Shown here in pieces: positions 7,108 to 13,302 of a DNA stretch of 13,564 nt. The DNA lies in the NCBI GenBank assembly GCA_012514915.1, contig JAAYZJ010000403.1:1-13564 (forward strand), in the 5' to 3' direction. Origin of the DNA: Lentisphaerota bacterium (GTDB lineage Bacteria > Verrucomicrobiota > Kiritimatiellia > RFP12 > JAAYLN01). How positions within the stretch are numbered: position 1 is the first letter of the stretch; each line of letters starts with the position of its first letter. Both the position numbers and the translations under genes were made by a program. The notes beneath the pieces were generated by a model that was given only the letters and a program-made list of their open reading frames with translations, searched no databases and had not been told where the DNA came from.

Positions 7108-8408
7108 GACGCCCCTGTCCCTCCTTCTGCCTCAATAACGTGCGCCGCATCGATCCCGTCGCGGGCGAGGATGCCCGCGGCCGCTTGTGCGTCCGCAACG
7201 GGCGCCTCGCGGCGGCTCCCGCGGCGGGCATGCCCGAGCACGACGGGAGCGGCCTGACGGTGCTGCCGGGACTGGTCGATGTCCATGTCCATTTCCGCGA
7301 TCCGGGCATGCCGCTGGCCGAAGACCGCTTCAGCGGATCGGCCGCCGCCGCGCGGGGCGGTTTCACCCATGTCGTCACGATGCCCAACACGACGCCGCCC
7401 TGCGACTGCCCGGCGGCCGTGCGGGCGCAGGTCGAGGCCGGCACCGACGTCCACATCCTCCCCTCGGCCTGCATCTCGACGGGCCGCGGCGGACGGGCGG
7501 TCGCCGATCTTGCGGCCCTGGCCGCCGCCGGGGCGGTCGCGTTCACCGACGACGGCAGCATGGTGGCCGATGATGCCGTGATGCGGCAGGCCATGCGGCA
7601 GGCAGCCGCCCTGGGGATTCCCGTCTTCGACCATGCCATGGATCCGGCGCTGATGGCCAACGGCATCATCCGCGGCGAGGCGCCGCTCGCCGCGCGTCTG
7701 GGCCTGCCGGTTATTCCGCCGGAGACGGAAGTGGTCGCCGTGCGGCGCGATCTGGCGCTGGCGGGTGAAACGGGGTGCGCCATGCATCTCCAGCACCTCT
7801 CCTGCGCCGGTTCGGTCGAGGCGCTGCGCACCGCCCTGCGCCACGGGTGGCCGGTCAGCGGCGAAGCCACGCCGCATCATCTGCTGCTGACCGCCGAGCA
7901 GATCGCCGAGGACGACGGCAACTGGCGCATGAATCCGCCCTTGGGCAGCCGCTCCGACCGCGAAGCCCTGCTCGAGGCTGTGATCGACGGCACCATCGCC
8001 ATCCTCGCGACCGATCACGCCCCCCATGCTCCCGGCACCAAGAACAAGGGCTTCGCCCGCGCGCCCTTCGGCGTGATCGGGCTCGAGAACGCGCTGAGCG
8101 CCTCTTGGCTGGCGCTCGGGGGCGCCGGCGGCATGTCCCTGCTCGAGTTTACGGCCCGTTGGACCCGCGGCCCGGCGGCGCTCGTCGGACTGCCGCCCCC
8201 GGGGCTGCGTCCGGACGACTGCCCGGCCTCGTTCACCCTGGTCGATTTCAGCGCGTCGTGGACCGTCGAGCCCGACCGGTTCGCCAGCCGCTCGCGCAAT
8301 TGTCCCTTCGCGGGGCGGACGCTGCCGGGGCGCGTCCGGATGACCGTCTGTGAAGGCCGTCTCACCTGGCTCGATCCGGACTGGGCGGACGCGCCCTGTT
8401 TCTATTGA
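7104..8408 (+). CDS. pyrC: Dihydroorotase, class I
   Basis: 434 residues, normal for class I dihydroorotases of the amidohydrolase superfamily. It interconverts carbamoyl-L-aspartate and L-dihydroorotate in de novo pyrimidine synthesis, in the cytoplasm. Visible motifs: the metal site HVHFRDPG (His61, His63), substrate loop TMPNTTPP (92-99), FTDDG (Asp149/150), His177 in VFDHAMD, His231 in QHLSCAGSVE, the EATPHHLLLT stretch (254-263), NPPLGSRSDR (278-287) and the catalytic-aspartate motif ATDHAPHAPGTKNKGF (Asp304). All expected ligand positions appear filled, so it should be active. The ATG lies inside the last codons of the upstream GYF coiled-coil gene (4-base ATGA overlap) and has no Shine-Dalgarno of its own, pointing to coupled translation. 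The usual partner pyrB is not adjacent. A TTG-rich alternative start is not needed. Confidence 0.95.
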   Translation: MRRPCPSFCLNNVRRIDPVAGEDARGRLCVRNGRLAAAPAAGMPEHDGSGLTVLPGLVDVHVHFRDPGMPLAEDRFSGSAAAARGGFTHVVTMPNTTPPCDCPAAVRAQVEAGTDVHILPSACISTGRGGRAVADLAALAAAGAVAFTDDGSMVADDAVMRQAMRQAAALGIPVFDHAMDPALMANGIIRGEAPLAARLGLPVIPPETEVVAVRRDLALAGETGCAMHLQHLSCAGSVEALRTALRHGWPVSGEATPHHLLLTAEQIAEDDGNWRMNPPLGSRSDREALLEAVIDGTIAILATDHAPHAPGTKNKGFARAPFGVIGLENALSASWLALGGAGGMSLLEFTARWTRGPAALVGLPPPGLRPDDCPASFTLVDFSASWTVEPDRFASRSRNCPFAGRTLPGRVRMTVCEGRLTWLDPDWADAPCFY

Positions 8409-8422
8409 ACAGAACAATTGCA

Positions 8423-8452
8423 TGGACAGCGCCGGCCGCGCTGTAGCATACT
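8423..8452 (+). promoter_or_regulatory. Candidate promoter of the porin/HNH unit
   Basis: TGGACA at 8423-8428 (5 of 6 to consensus), an 18-base spacer and CATACT at 8447-8452 (4 of 6) predict a transcription start near 8459 and a 44-base leader. GGAG at 8492-8495 is a good Shine-Dalgarno 7 bases before the ATG at 8503. A 19-base inverted repeat fills most of the spacer. Confidence 0.4.
8426..8444. repeat. Perfect 7+5+7 inverted repeat, operator-like or weak terminator
   Basis: ACAGCGC, CGGCC, GCGCTGT: two perfect 7-base arms around a 5-base centre. It starts 18 bases after the pyrC stop codon and lies within the spacer of a candidate promoter for the porin. The placement suits a dimeric repressor site. 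As RNA it would form a 7-bp hairpin at the end of the pyrC transcript, but no T-run follows, so intrinsic termination is less likely. Confidence 0.6.
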
Positions 8453-8502
8453 ATCACGACCTGCACGCATCAGTATCGAACGCGGCGGGCCGGAGATGAA
8501 GG

Positions 8503-9870
8503 ATGGCTACCATAAACAAGCAGATCATGCGGGCGGCGCTGGCGGCATTCATCACGACGATTGCAGCGGCACAACAGGCCGATGAGGCCAAGTCACAGAT
8601 TTTCAAAGGAGGCGGCGACCTCCGTCTGCGGCTTGAGGCCTTCGACGACATCCCGATCATCGCCGATCCGCCGGGGGTGACGCGGAGTGGCGAGAACAGC
8701 TATTTCCGCATCCGGCCGCGTCTCTGGGGATCGGCCGCCTGGGAGGGAATCACGCTGTACGGTCGCGTGGCGAACGAATTCCGCCATTACCTCGAGCCCG
8801 ACACCCCCTCGGCCTGGGACTGGCCCGACGAAATCATCGTCGATCAACTCTACCTGGATATGCCTAACCTGCTGGACGGCAGGGTCGGCCTGCGTGCCGG
8901 ACGGCAGGACATGATCTACGGGGCGGGCCGCGTCATCCTGGAGGGGACGCCGAAGGACGGCTCCCGGACGATTTATTTCGATGCCGTCAAGATCAGCCTG
9001 AACCTCGGCCCGAATGACACGGTGGATTTGCTGGGCATCTACAACCGGGCCGAGGCGGGGCTGGAAATTGGTCCACTCGACCGCGACAACACCGGCTTCG
9101 ATCGCTACGACAACGACATGACCGAGAGCGGGGGCGGCGTGTATGCCCGCCTGCGGCGTGCCTCGGCGATGCCGCTCGACGTCTACTACCTGCTGAAGGA
9201 CGAGAGCCGTTGGAAAGGGTTTGCCGGGCAGCCGGCCGAGCCGGTGCGCCATCCCGGCCGCCAGACGCACACGGTCGGCGCGCGGCTCCTGCCCCGCCTG
9301 AATGACCAGGTGGGTTTCGAACTCGAAGGGGCCGGGCAGTTTGGGGAGACCGACGACGACCGTGATATCGCGGCCATGATGGGATACGGCGGCGTGATCT
9401 GGACGCTGCCGGCCGAGATCGCCGGGGTGCGTCCCTCGCTGACCGCGTCGTTGTACTACCTGTCAGGCGACGATCCCGATACCGACAAGGAGGAAGGCTG
9501 GAACCCGCTGTGGTCGCGCTATCCGCAGTTCAGCGAACTCTACATCTACGCCTTCGATGCCGAAAAGGCCGGCTACTGGAGCAACGTGCTCTATCCCAGC
9601 GTGACGGCGGCCATCGCGTTCGACAAGTCGCACAAGGTCAGTCTGTCGGCCGGCGTGCTGTTCGCCCCCGAGGAGACCGGTCCCGGTGGCGGCGACCGGC
9701 GCGGCAATCTCTTCACCGCGCGCTACGATTTCCCCCTGGCGACGGCCCTGCTGCACCGCGGCGACCGGCTGGTCGGGCACCTCCTGGCGGAGATGCTTGA
9801 TCCGGGCGACTACTACCGGGTCGACGACCGCGCCTATTTCGTGCGCGGCGAACTGGCCTACAGCTTTTGA
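8503..9870 (+). CDS. Outer-membrane beta-barrel porin, alginate-export-like
   Basis: 455 residues. The N-terminus is a signal peptide: MATINKQIMR, then a hydrophobic Ala-rich core (ALAAFITTIAAA) with a likely cleavage after about residue 23-26. The mature part is a run of amphipathic strands rich in aromatic and alternating polar residues, beginning GGDLRLRLEAFDD and including FRIRPRLWGSAAWEGITLYGR, with the strand-ending pattern VGLRAGRQDMIYGAGRVI near 127-148 that is typical of the alginate-export (AlgE-like) porin family. It ends in FVRGELAYSF, a final Phe typical of barrels inserted by BamA. The likely role is diffusion of an anionic solute or saccharide across the outer membrane; the substrate cannot be told from sequence. 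The GGAG at 8492-8495 supports the ATG at 8503. The gene has its own candidate promoter and is followed by the HNH gene 6 bases later. Confidence 0.85.
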   Translation: MATINKQIMRAALAAFITTIAAAQQADEAKSQIFKGGGDLRLRLEAFDDIPIIADPPGVTRSGENSYFRIRPRLWGSAAWEGITLYGRVANEFRHYLEPDTPSAWDWPDEIIVDQLYLDMPNLLDGRVGLRAGRQDMIYGAGRVILEGTPKDGSRTIYFDAVKISLNLGPNDTVDLLGIYNRAEAGLEIGPLDRDNTGFDRYDNDMTESGGGVYARLRRASAMPLDVYYLLKDESRWKGFAGQPAEPVRHPGRQTHTVGARLLPRLNDQVGFELEGAGQFGETDDDRDIAAMMGYGGVIWTLPAEIAGVRPSLTASLYYLSGDDPDTDKEEGWNPLWSRYPQFSELYIYAFDAEKAGYWSNVLYPSVTAAIAFDKSHKVSLSAGVLFAPEETGPGGGDRRGNLFTARYDFPLATALLHRGDRLVGHLLAEMLDPGDYYRVDDRAYFVRGELAYSF

Positions 9871-9876
9871 CCGGGC

Positions 9877-10527
9877 ATGACGGGCGACTGGATCGATATT
9901 CAAGCCGACCCCCGGCACGTGGCGCGCGAGCGGGCCCGCGCCCGCGTGCTGCGCGGCTCGGCCTGGTGGCGGCAACAGCTCGCCGCCGGTCGCTGCCACT
10001 ACTGCGGGGCCGTGTTTCCGCCGGCCGAGCTGACGATGGATCACGTGATCCCCGTCGCCCGGGGGGGGCGCAGCATCCCCGGCAATGTCGTGCCCGCCTG
10101 CACGGCCTGCAACCGCACCAAGCGGCATCTGACGCCGGCCGAGCAGGTACTGGCCACGCTCGATGCGCCGCAACGTCATCCGTTGGCGGGCGGCGGCGAG
10201 GTGATGGCACGCGGCCATCAGGCGATCGCCCTCGACCCCGCCGACGCGGGTGGCGTGCTGGACATCCTTGAACGGGATGCGCTGATCCTGCATGCCGTCG
10301 TGCTGACCCAGGGGGCACCACCCGCGTTGGCAGCCGCGGCCGACTTGAGTCGGGAAACCGGCTGTCTGGTCATGGGGCCCGCGGGAGCGGACACGAGCCA
10401 AGACCTCGTTCACCGTGTGCTGCAGGCGGGGGAGATGCTCGAAACGCCCGTGGGCACCTTCCGCATCGTGCCGGCGGGCAACGCCGCCGGCATCCGCCTG
10501 GAGCTTCAGGCGTCGGGCAGCCGGTAG
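9877..10527 (+). CDS. HNH protein with a C-terminal degenerate metallo-beta-lactamase-like domain
   Basis: 216 residues. Residues about 28-85 form an HNH domain with a zinc knuckle: Cys40/Cys43 (CHYC), MDHVIPVARGG (Asp55, His56), Asn70, Cys75/Cys78 (CTACN) and Arg80-Thr-Lys. This is the layout of active HNH nucleases, normally DNA-cutting. Residues about 105-210 align by eye with a glyoxalase II/metallo-beta-lactamase core: AIALDPADA for the VIDPG strand, then helix, then VVLTQGAPPALAAAADL where metal enzymes have LLTHxHxDHxxG, and PAGNAAG where they have PGHTPG. All visible metal ligands are replaced (His145 to Gln, His147 to Ala, Asp149 to Pro, His150 to Ala; GH to GN), and the protein stops after the third motif. 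Metal hydrolase activity is therefore unlikely. The gene starts 6 bases after the porin stop with no strong Shine-Dalgarno, and its end overlaps the convergent GH28 gene by 22 bases. Confidence 0.85.
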   Translation: MTGDWIDIQADPRHVARERARARVLRGSAWWRQQLAAGRCHYCGAVFPPAELTMDHVIPVARGGRSIPGNVVPACTACNRTKRHLTPAEQVLATLDAPQRHPLAGGGEVMARGHQAIALDPADAGGVLDILERDALILHAVVLTQGAPPALAAAADLSRETGCLVMGPAGADTSQDLVHRVLQAGEMLETPVGTFRIVPAGNAAGIRLELQASGSR

Positions 10528-11699
10528 GCGGCGCCGGCGGCGCCACCGGTGAGCGACACCCGGTTCATCTCGAGCCGGTGGACGTGCTTGAGCAGCAGCG
10601 GTTCCTCGGCCTCGGTCGCCACCGAAACCTGGTCGAGCCGCACGTCATCGATGATGGTACCTGGCGAGCCGGTGATGCGCCAGGGCTTGCCGCTGGAACT
10701 CTCGATGTTCGTGAAACGGAGGCGCCCCAGCCGCTTGAGGCTGATCGCGTCGGCGACGGAGACGATCACGGGGGACGCGCCGCAGTGAATCGCGATGTCG
10801 GAAAAGGCCACGCCGGTGACATCGGTGGTGGCCACGCCATCGGGTGCCAGGTAGCGTTCGGGGTAGTCGAGCGTGATCCCGTTGCCGCGGCTGATGATCT
10901 GAAGATTGGAGAAACGCAGGTTCCGGATCACGCCATCGCTCGGGCAGCCCACGCGGATGCCCTGGCACCAACTGTTCAGCAGGCAGTTGCTCACGACGAC
11001 GTTCTCGCACACCCCCTCCACCTCGCGCAGGCGACGCATGTTGCGGATGGCGATGCAATCGTCGCCGGTTTGCAGGATGCTGTCGCTGATCACCACATCG
11101 CGGCAGCCGTCGATATCGATGCCGTCGTTGTTGATCATGGCCTGGTCGGCATGCATCTGGACGCCCCGGATGCGCACGCGTTCGCAGGCCATCAGCCAGA
11201 CGGTCCAGCAGGGCGATTCATTGAACTGCACGCCATCCAGCACGACGTCGCGGCAGCGGAGGGCGATCAGGATGCGGGGACGGGGAGCGGCGGGTTTCGG
11301 ATAGAACACGCCCCAGGCGCGCTCGGCGGTGTTGTAGAAGGCTCGGCCGGAGCCGTCGACCACGCCCAGGCCGGTGATGGCGATGTGTTCGGCATCGGCG
11401 GCGCGGAACAGCGCCTGGCTGCATTTCTCGGGCGACCGCTCGACGAAGTAGCCGGGGAACCCGAAGGTTTCGTAGTCCTCGATCCGCGGGCTGCCGAGCA
11501 CCCGGGCGCCCGCCGCCAGGTGCAGCTCTACATGGCTGCGCAGGGTGACCGTGCCGGTCAGATAGGCGCCGGCGCCCACAACCACTCGTCCGCCCCCAGC
11601 GGCGTGGCAGGCATCGATCGCCCGCTGAATGGCCCGCGTGTTCAAGGTCGTGCCGTCGCCGATGGCGCCGTAGTCGTCGATCGCGAATATCGTCTGCAT
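10506..11699 (-). CDS. Glycoside hydrolase family 28-like protein (polygalacturonase superfamily)
   Basis: 397 residues with a right-handed parallel beta-helix pattern. The opening DDYGAIGDGTTLNTRAIQRAID and GGGRVVVGAGAYLTGTVTL are characteristic of the pectate-lyase/GH28 superfamily. The core has NNDGIDID at 190-197 and TGDDCIAIR at 211-219, which keep the three aspartates of GH28 catalysis (Asp192, Asp213, Asp214). The GHG motif is replaced by CQG at 245-247 and no RIK motif is seen; the matching region reads RGNGITLDYP (271-280). It may hydrolyse an unusual uronic-acid or rhamnose-containing substrate, or have altered activity. No signal peptide is visible, so it is predicted cytoplasmic, acting on imported oligosaccharides. 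The ATG at 11699 has GGGA 7 bases upstream. It lies 24 bases after a Gfo/Idh/MocA gene, in one operon. Confidence 0.88.
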   Translation of the reverse strand: MQTIFAIDDYGAIGDGTTLNTRAIQRAIDACHAAGGGRVVVGAGAYLTGTVTLRSHVELHLAAGARVLGSPRIEDYETFGFPGYFVERSPEKCSQALFRAADAEHIAITGLGVVDGSGRAFYNTAERAWGVFYPKPAAPRPRILIALRCRDVVLDGVQFNESPCWTVWLMACERVRIRGVQMHADQAMINNDGIDIDGCRDVVISDSILQTGDDCIAIRNMRRLREVEGVCENVVVSNCLLNSWCQGIRVGCPSDGVIRNLRFSNLQIISRGNGITLDYPERYLAPDGVATTDVTGVAFSDIAIHCGASPVIVSVADAISLKRLGRLRFTNIESSSGKPWRITGSPGTIIDDVRLDQVSVATEAEEPLLLKHVHRLEMNRVSLTGGAAGAAYRLPDA

Positions 11700-11723
11700 C
11701 GTTTGATCCCGTGTGCCGCGGTT

Positions 11724-12887
11724 TTATCGGGCCGTATTGAACGATGCGCCGAGATCGCCCGTCGCCGGCGCGGCGGCCTCCTTGCGGAAGTCCGACTGGG
11801 CAATCAGGTTCTGCAGCAACGCCTCGAAGCGGGCTGCGTCCATGGGCAGTCTGACCGTCGTATCGGTCATCGACGAGAGCAGCATGGCGTTGCCGAGTTC
11901 GACCGAGTGGATGCCCTCCTCGGCGGGGGCGATCAGGGGCGCGCCATCGAGGATCGCATCGGCGAAGTTTTTGAAAATGGCCTGGTGCATGCCGCCTCCA
12001 TCGCGTGCGGGCGGCACGTCGATCGTCCAGACGGCGGGTCCACCGAAGGCGTTGGGCGATTCGCGGCAGAACCGGGCGACCGGGACCTCCGTGCGGAAGA
12101 AGGTGATGACGCCGTTCTCGAGAACGAGGCGGCCGCGGTCGCCGCAGATTTCGAGGCGGTTCACGCCCGGCGCCTCGCCGGTCGCCGCCACGAACACGCC
12201 CGTCGCGCCGTTGGCATATTCGAGGTAGGCCGTCACCTCGTCCTCGACCTCGATGCGGTGCCGTTTGCCGAGGTTGCAGAACCCGCGAACCGTGGCCGGC
12301 ATGCCGCAGATCCACTGGAGCAGGTCGAGGTTGTGCGGGCACTGGTTGAGGAGCACGCAGCCCCCTTCGCCTTTCCAGGTCGCGCGCCACCCGCCGCTGT
12401 CGTAGTACCGTTGCGAGCGGAACCAGTTGGTCACCACCCAGTTCACCCGCACCAGCTCGCCGAGCTCACCTCCCTGAACCAGTTCGCGCAGCTTGCGGTA
12501 GTGGGGGTCGGTCCGCACGCAGAACATCGCGGAAAAAATGCGGCTCTTGTCGGTGTGGGCATCGATCAGGCGCTGCGCATCGGCCTTGTGGACCGAAATC
12601 GGCTTCTCGACGAGCAGATGCTTGCCGGCCCGCAGGGCCGCGATTCCGATCGTCGTATGGCCGTAGTGTGGTGTCGCGACGACGACCGCATCGACGGCGT
12701 CGCTGCCGACGAGCGCCTCGCTGCTGTCGAAGCGGAGCACGTCGGGGGGGAAGGGCTGCATGCGTTCGGGTACGATGTCGCACACGGCCGTCAACCGCAT
12801 CCGCGGCACCTTGCCGGCCAGCATGCTGTTGGCATGGGCCGTGCCCATACCGCCTGTTCCGACAATTCCGACTCGGACTTCGTTCAC
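11724..12887 (-). CDS. Gfo/Idh/MocA family NAD(P)-dependent oxidoreductase
   Basis: 387 residues. The N-terminal Rossmann fold begins VRVGIVGTGGMG (GxGxxG at 10-15), with the nucleotide pocket VVVATPHYGH at 68-77 and the family-defining EKP at 94-96 (LLVEKPIS). The C-terminal domain (about 125-370) carries GGCVLLNQCPHNLDLLQW at 175-192, equivalent to the catalytic GGxxxDxxxHxxD region: His185 and Asp188 are kept, but the earlier Asp position is Asn181. These enzymes oxidise or reduce hydroxyl/keto groups on sugars, inositols and uronates; the substrate here is unknown. Pairing with a GH28-like gene suggests processing of the sugar it releases. The start is GTG at 12887 with AAGG 5 bases upstream (12893-12896) and a good candidate promoter further up. 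It is cytoplasmic, with no signal peptide. Confidence 0.92.
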   Translation of the reverse strand: MNEVRVGIVGTGGMGTAHANSMLAGKVPRMRLTAVCDIVPERMQPFPPDVLRFDSSEALVGSDAVDAVVVATPHYGHTTIGIAALRAGKHLLVEKPISVHKADAQRLIDAHTDKSRIFSAMFCVRTDPHYRKLRELVQGGELGELVRVNWVVTNWFRSQRYYDSGGWRATWKGEGGCVLLNQCPHNLDLLQWICGMPATVRGFCNLGKRHRIEVEDEVTAYLEYANGATGVFVAATGEAPGVNRLEICGDRGRLVLENGVITFFRTEVPVARFCRESPNAFGGPAVWTIDVPPARDGGGMHQAIFKNFADAILDGAPLIAPAEEGIHSVELGNAMLLSSMTDTTVRLPMDAARFEALLQNLIAQSDFRKEAAAPATGDLGASFNTAR

Positions 12888-12938
12888 GATTGCCTTGCCT
12901 TTGTAGCGGGGTTTCTGGGGATCAATGGAAATGCGGCT

Positions 12939-12967
12939 AGCATAGCCAAGAAGCCGTCGCCGTGCAA
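12939..12967 (-). promoter_or_regulatory. Candidate promoter of the gfo/GH28 operon
   Basis: On the minus strand, TTGCAC (12967-12962), a 17-base spacer and TATGCT (12944-12939). The predicted start near 12932 gives a leader of about 45 bases before the GTG at 12887. The -35 is the same hexamer as in the candidate GYF-operon promoter, and the -10 is the same as upstream of carB. Confidence 0.4.
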
Positions 12968-13201
12968 GCCGGACGCCGCAGACGGGCGCATCCCCGGTGC
13001 ATCCCCGCGTTGGTGACTTGCGTCTCTTGTCGCTTGCGCTCCAACCGGCAGAAGGTCGTCTTGGACGAGGACGATGGAGAGCCGGAAACGGTCAGTAAAC
13101 GGTGATACGCCCGCGGGGCCGGAAGTGCGAAGGATGAGCATGCATCCGTGCGAGGCGCCCAAGACGGAAAGCACCAGCCGGGGAGCGGTGCAAGTTTCTG
13201 C

Positions 13202-13230
13202 TGGAGACCGTGCCTGGTTTCCGGTATGCT
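13202..13230 (+). promoter_or_regulatory. Candidate promoter upstream of carB
   Basis: TGGAGA at 13202-13207, a 17-base spacer and TATGCT at 13225-13230, each 4 of 6 to the sigma-70 consensus. The start of transcription would be near 13237, leaving a leader of about 66 bases that contains the hairpin at 13248-13268. Confidence 0.35.
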
Positions 13231-13247
13231 GACGCCGTTTTGGTGCG

Positions 13248-13268
13248 CCCGTCCCCCGTAGGGGCGGG
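13248..13268 (+). promoter_or_regulatory. GC-rich hairpin in the carB leader
   Basis: CCCG-T-CCCC pairs with GGGGCGGG around a CGTA loop: eight G-C pairs with one bulged T. It ends 34 bases before the carB ATG and about 23 bases before the Shine-Dalgarno. No T-run follows, so it is not a standard terminator. It could be a regulatory leader element, an mRNA-stabilising stem, or the trace of an upstream transcript end. Confidence 0.5.
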
Positions 13269-13302
13269 AAGCCGTCCTGTTCGACTTTTCCGAGGAGCTC
13301 CC

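Larger units (their letters stand above)
12888..13302. other. Intergenic region between divergent gfo and carB units
   Basis: 415 bases without a convincing gene. It holds two outward-facing candidate promoters and a hairpin (listed separately). Other small structure: direct repeat GCATCCCCG at 12988-12996 and 12999-13007, a repeated AACGGT within about 13086-13102, and a small inverted repeat GGATG/CATCC at 13132-13147. A 96-codon minus-strand frame crosses it but has no ribosome-binding site and looks spurious. About 200 bases in the middle remain unexplained and could contain a leader, operator or small RNA. Confidence 0.6.

Noticed and set aside
6978..8423. Minus-strand open frame of 481 codons opposite pyrC
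   Set aside because: pyrC is certain from its motifs. The antisense product is Arg/Gly/Ala-rich with no domain, and I see no supporting ribosome-binding site.
10578..13016. Plus-strand open frame of 812 codons antisense to the oxidoreductase and GH28 genes
   Set aside because: It lies opposite two well-supported genes, its product is His/Asp/Gly/Ala-rich without recognisable domains, and long antisense frames are expected at this GC content and codon bias.
12884..13174. 96-codon minus-strand frame upstream of the oxidoreductase
   Set aside because: It overlaps the oxidoreductase start and its promoter, has no Shine-Dalgarno and shows no recognisable features.
622..13300. Sigma-54 -24/-12 promoters that the NtrC-type regulator might control
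   Set aside because: TGGCAC occurrences (for example at 623, 3652 and 10203 on plus, and the GTGCCA sites) lack a correctly spaced TTGC, or lie inside coding sequence.
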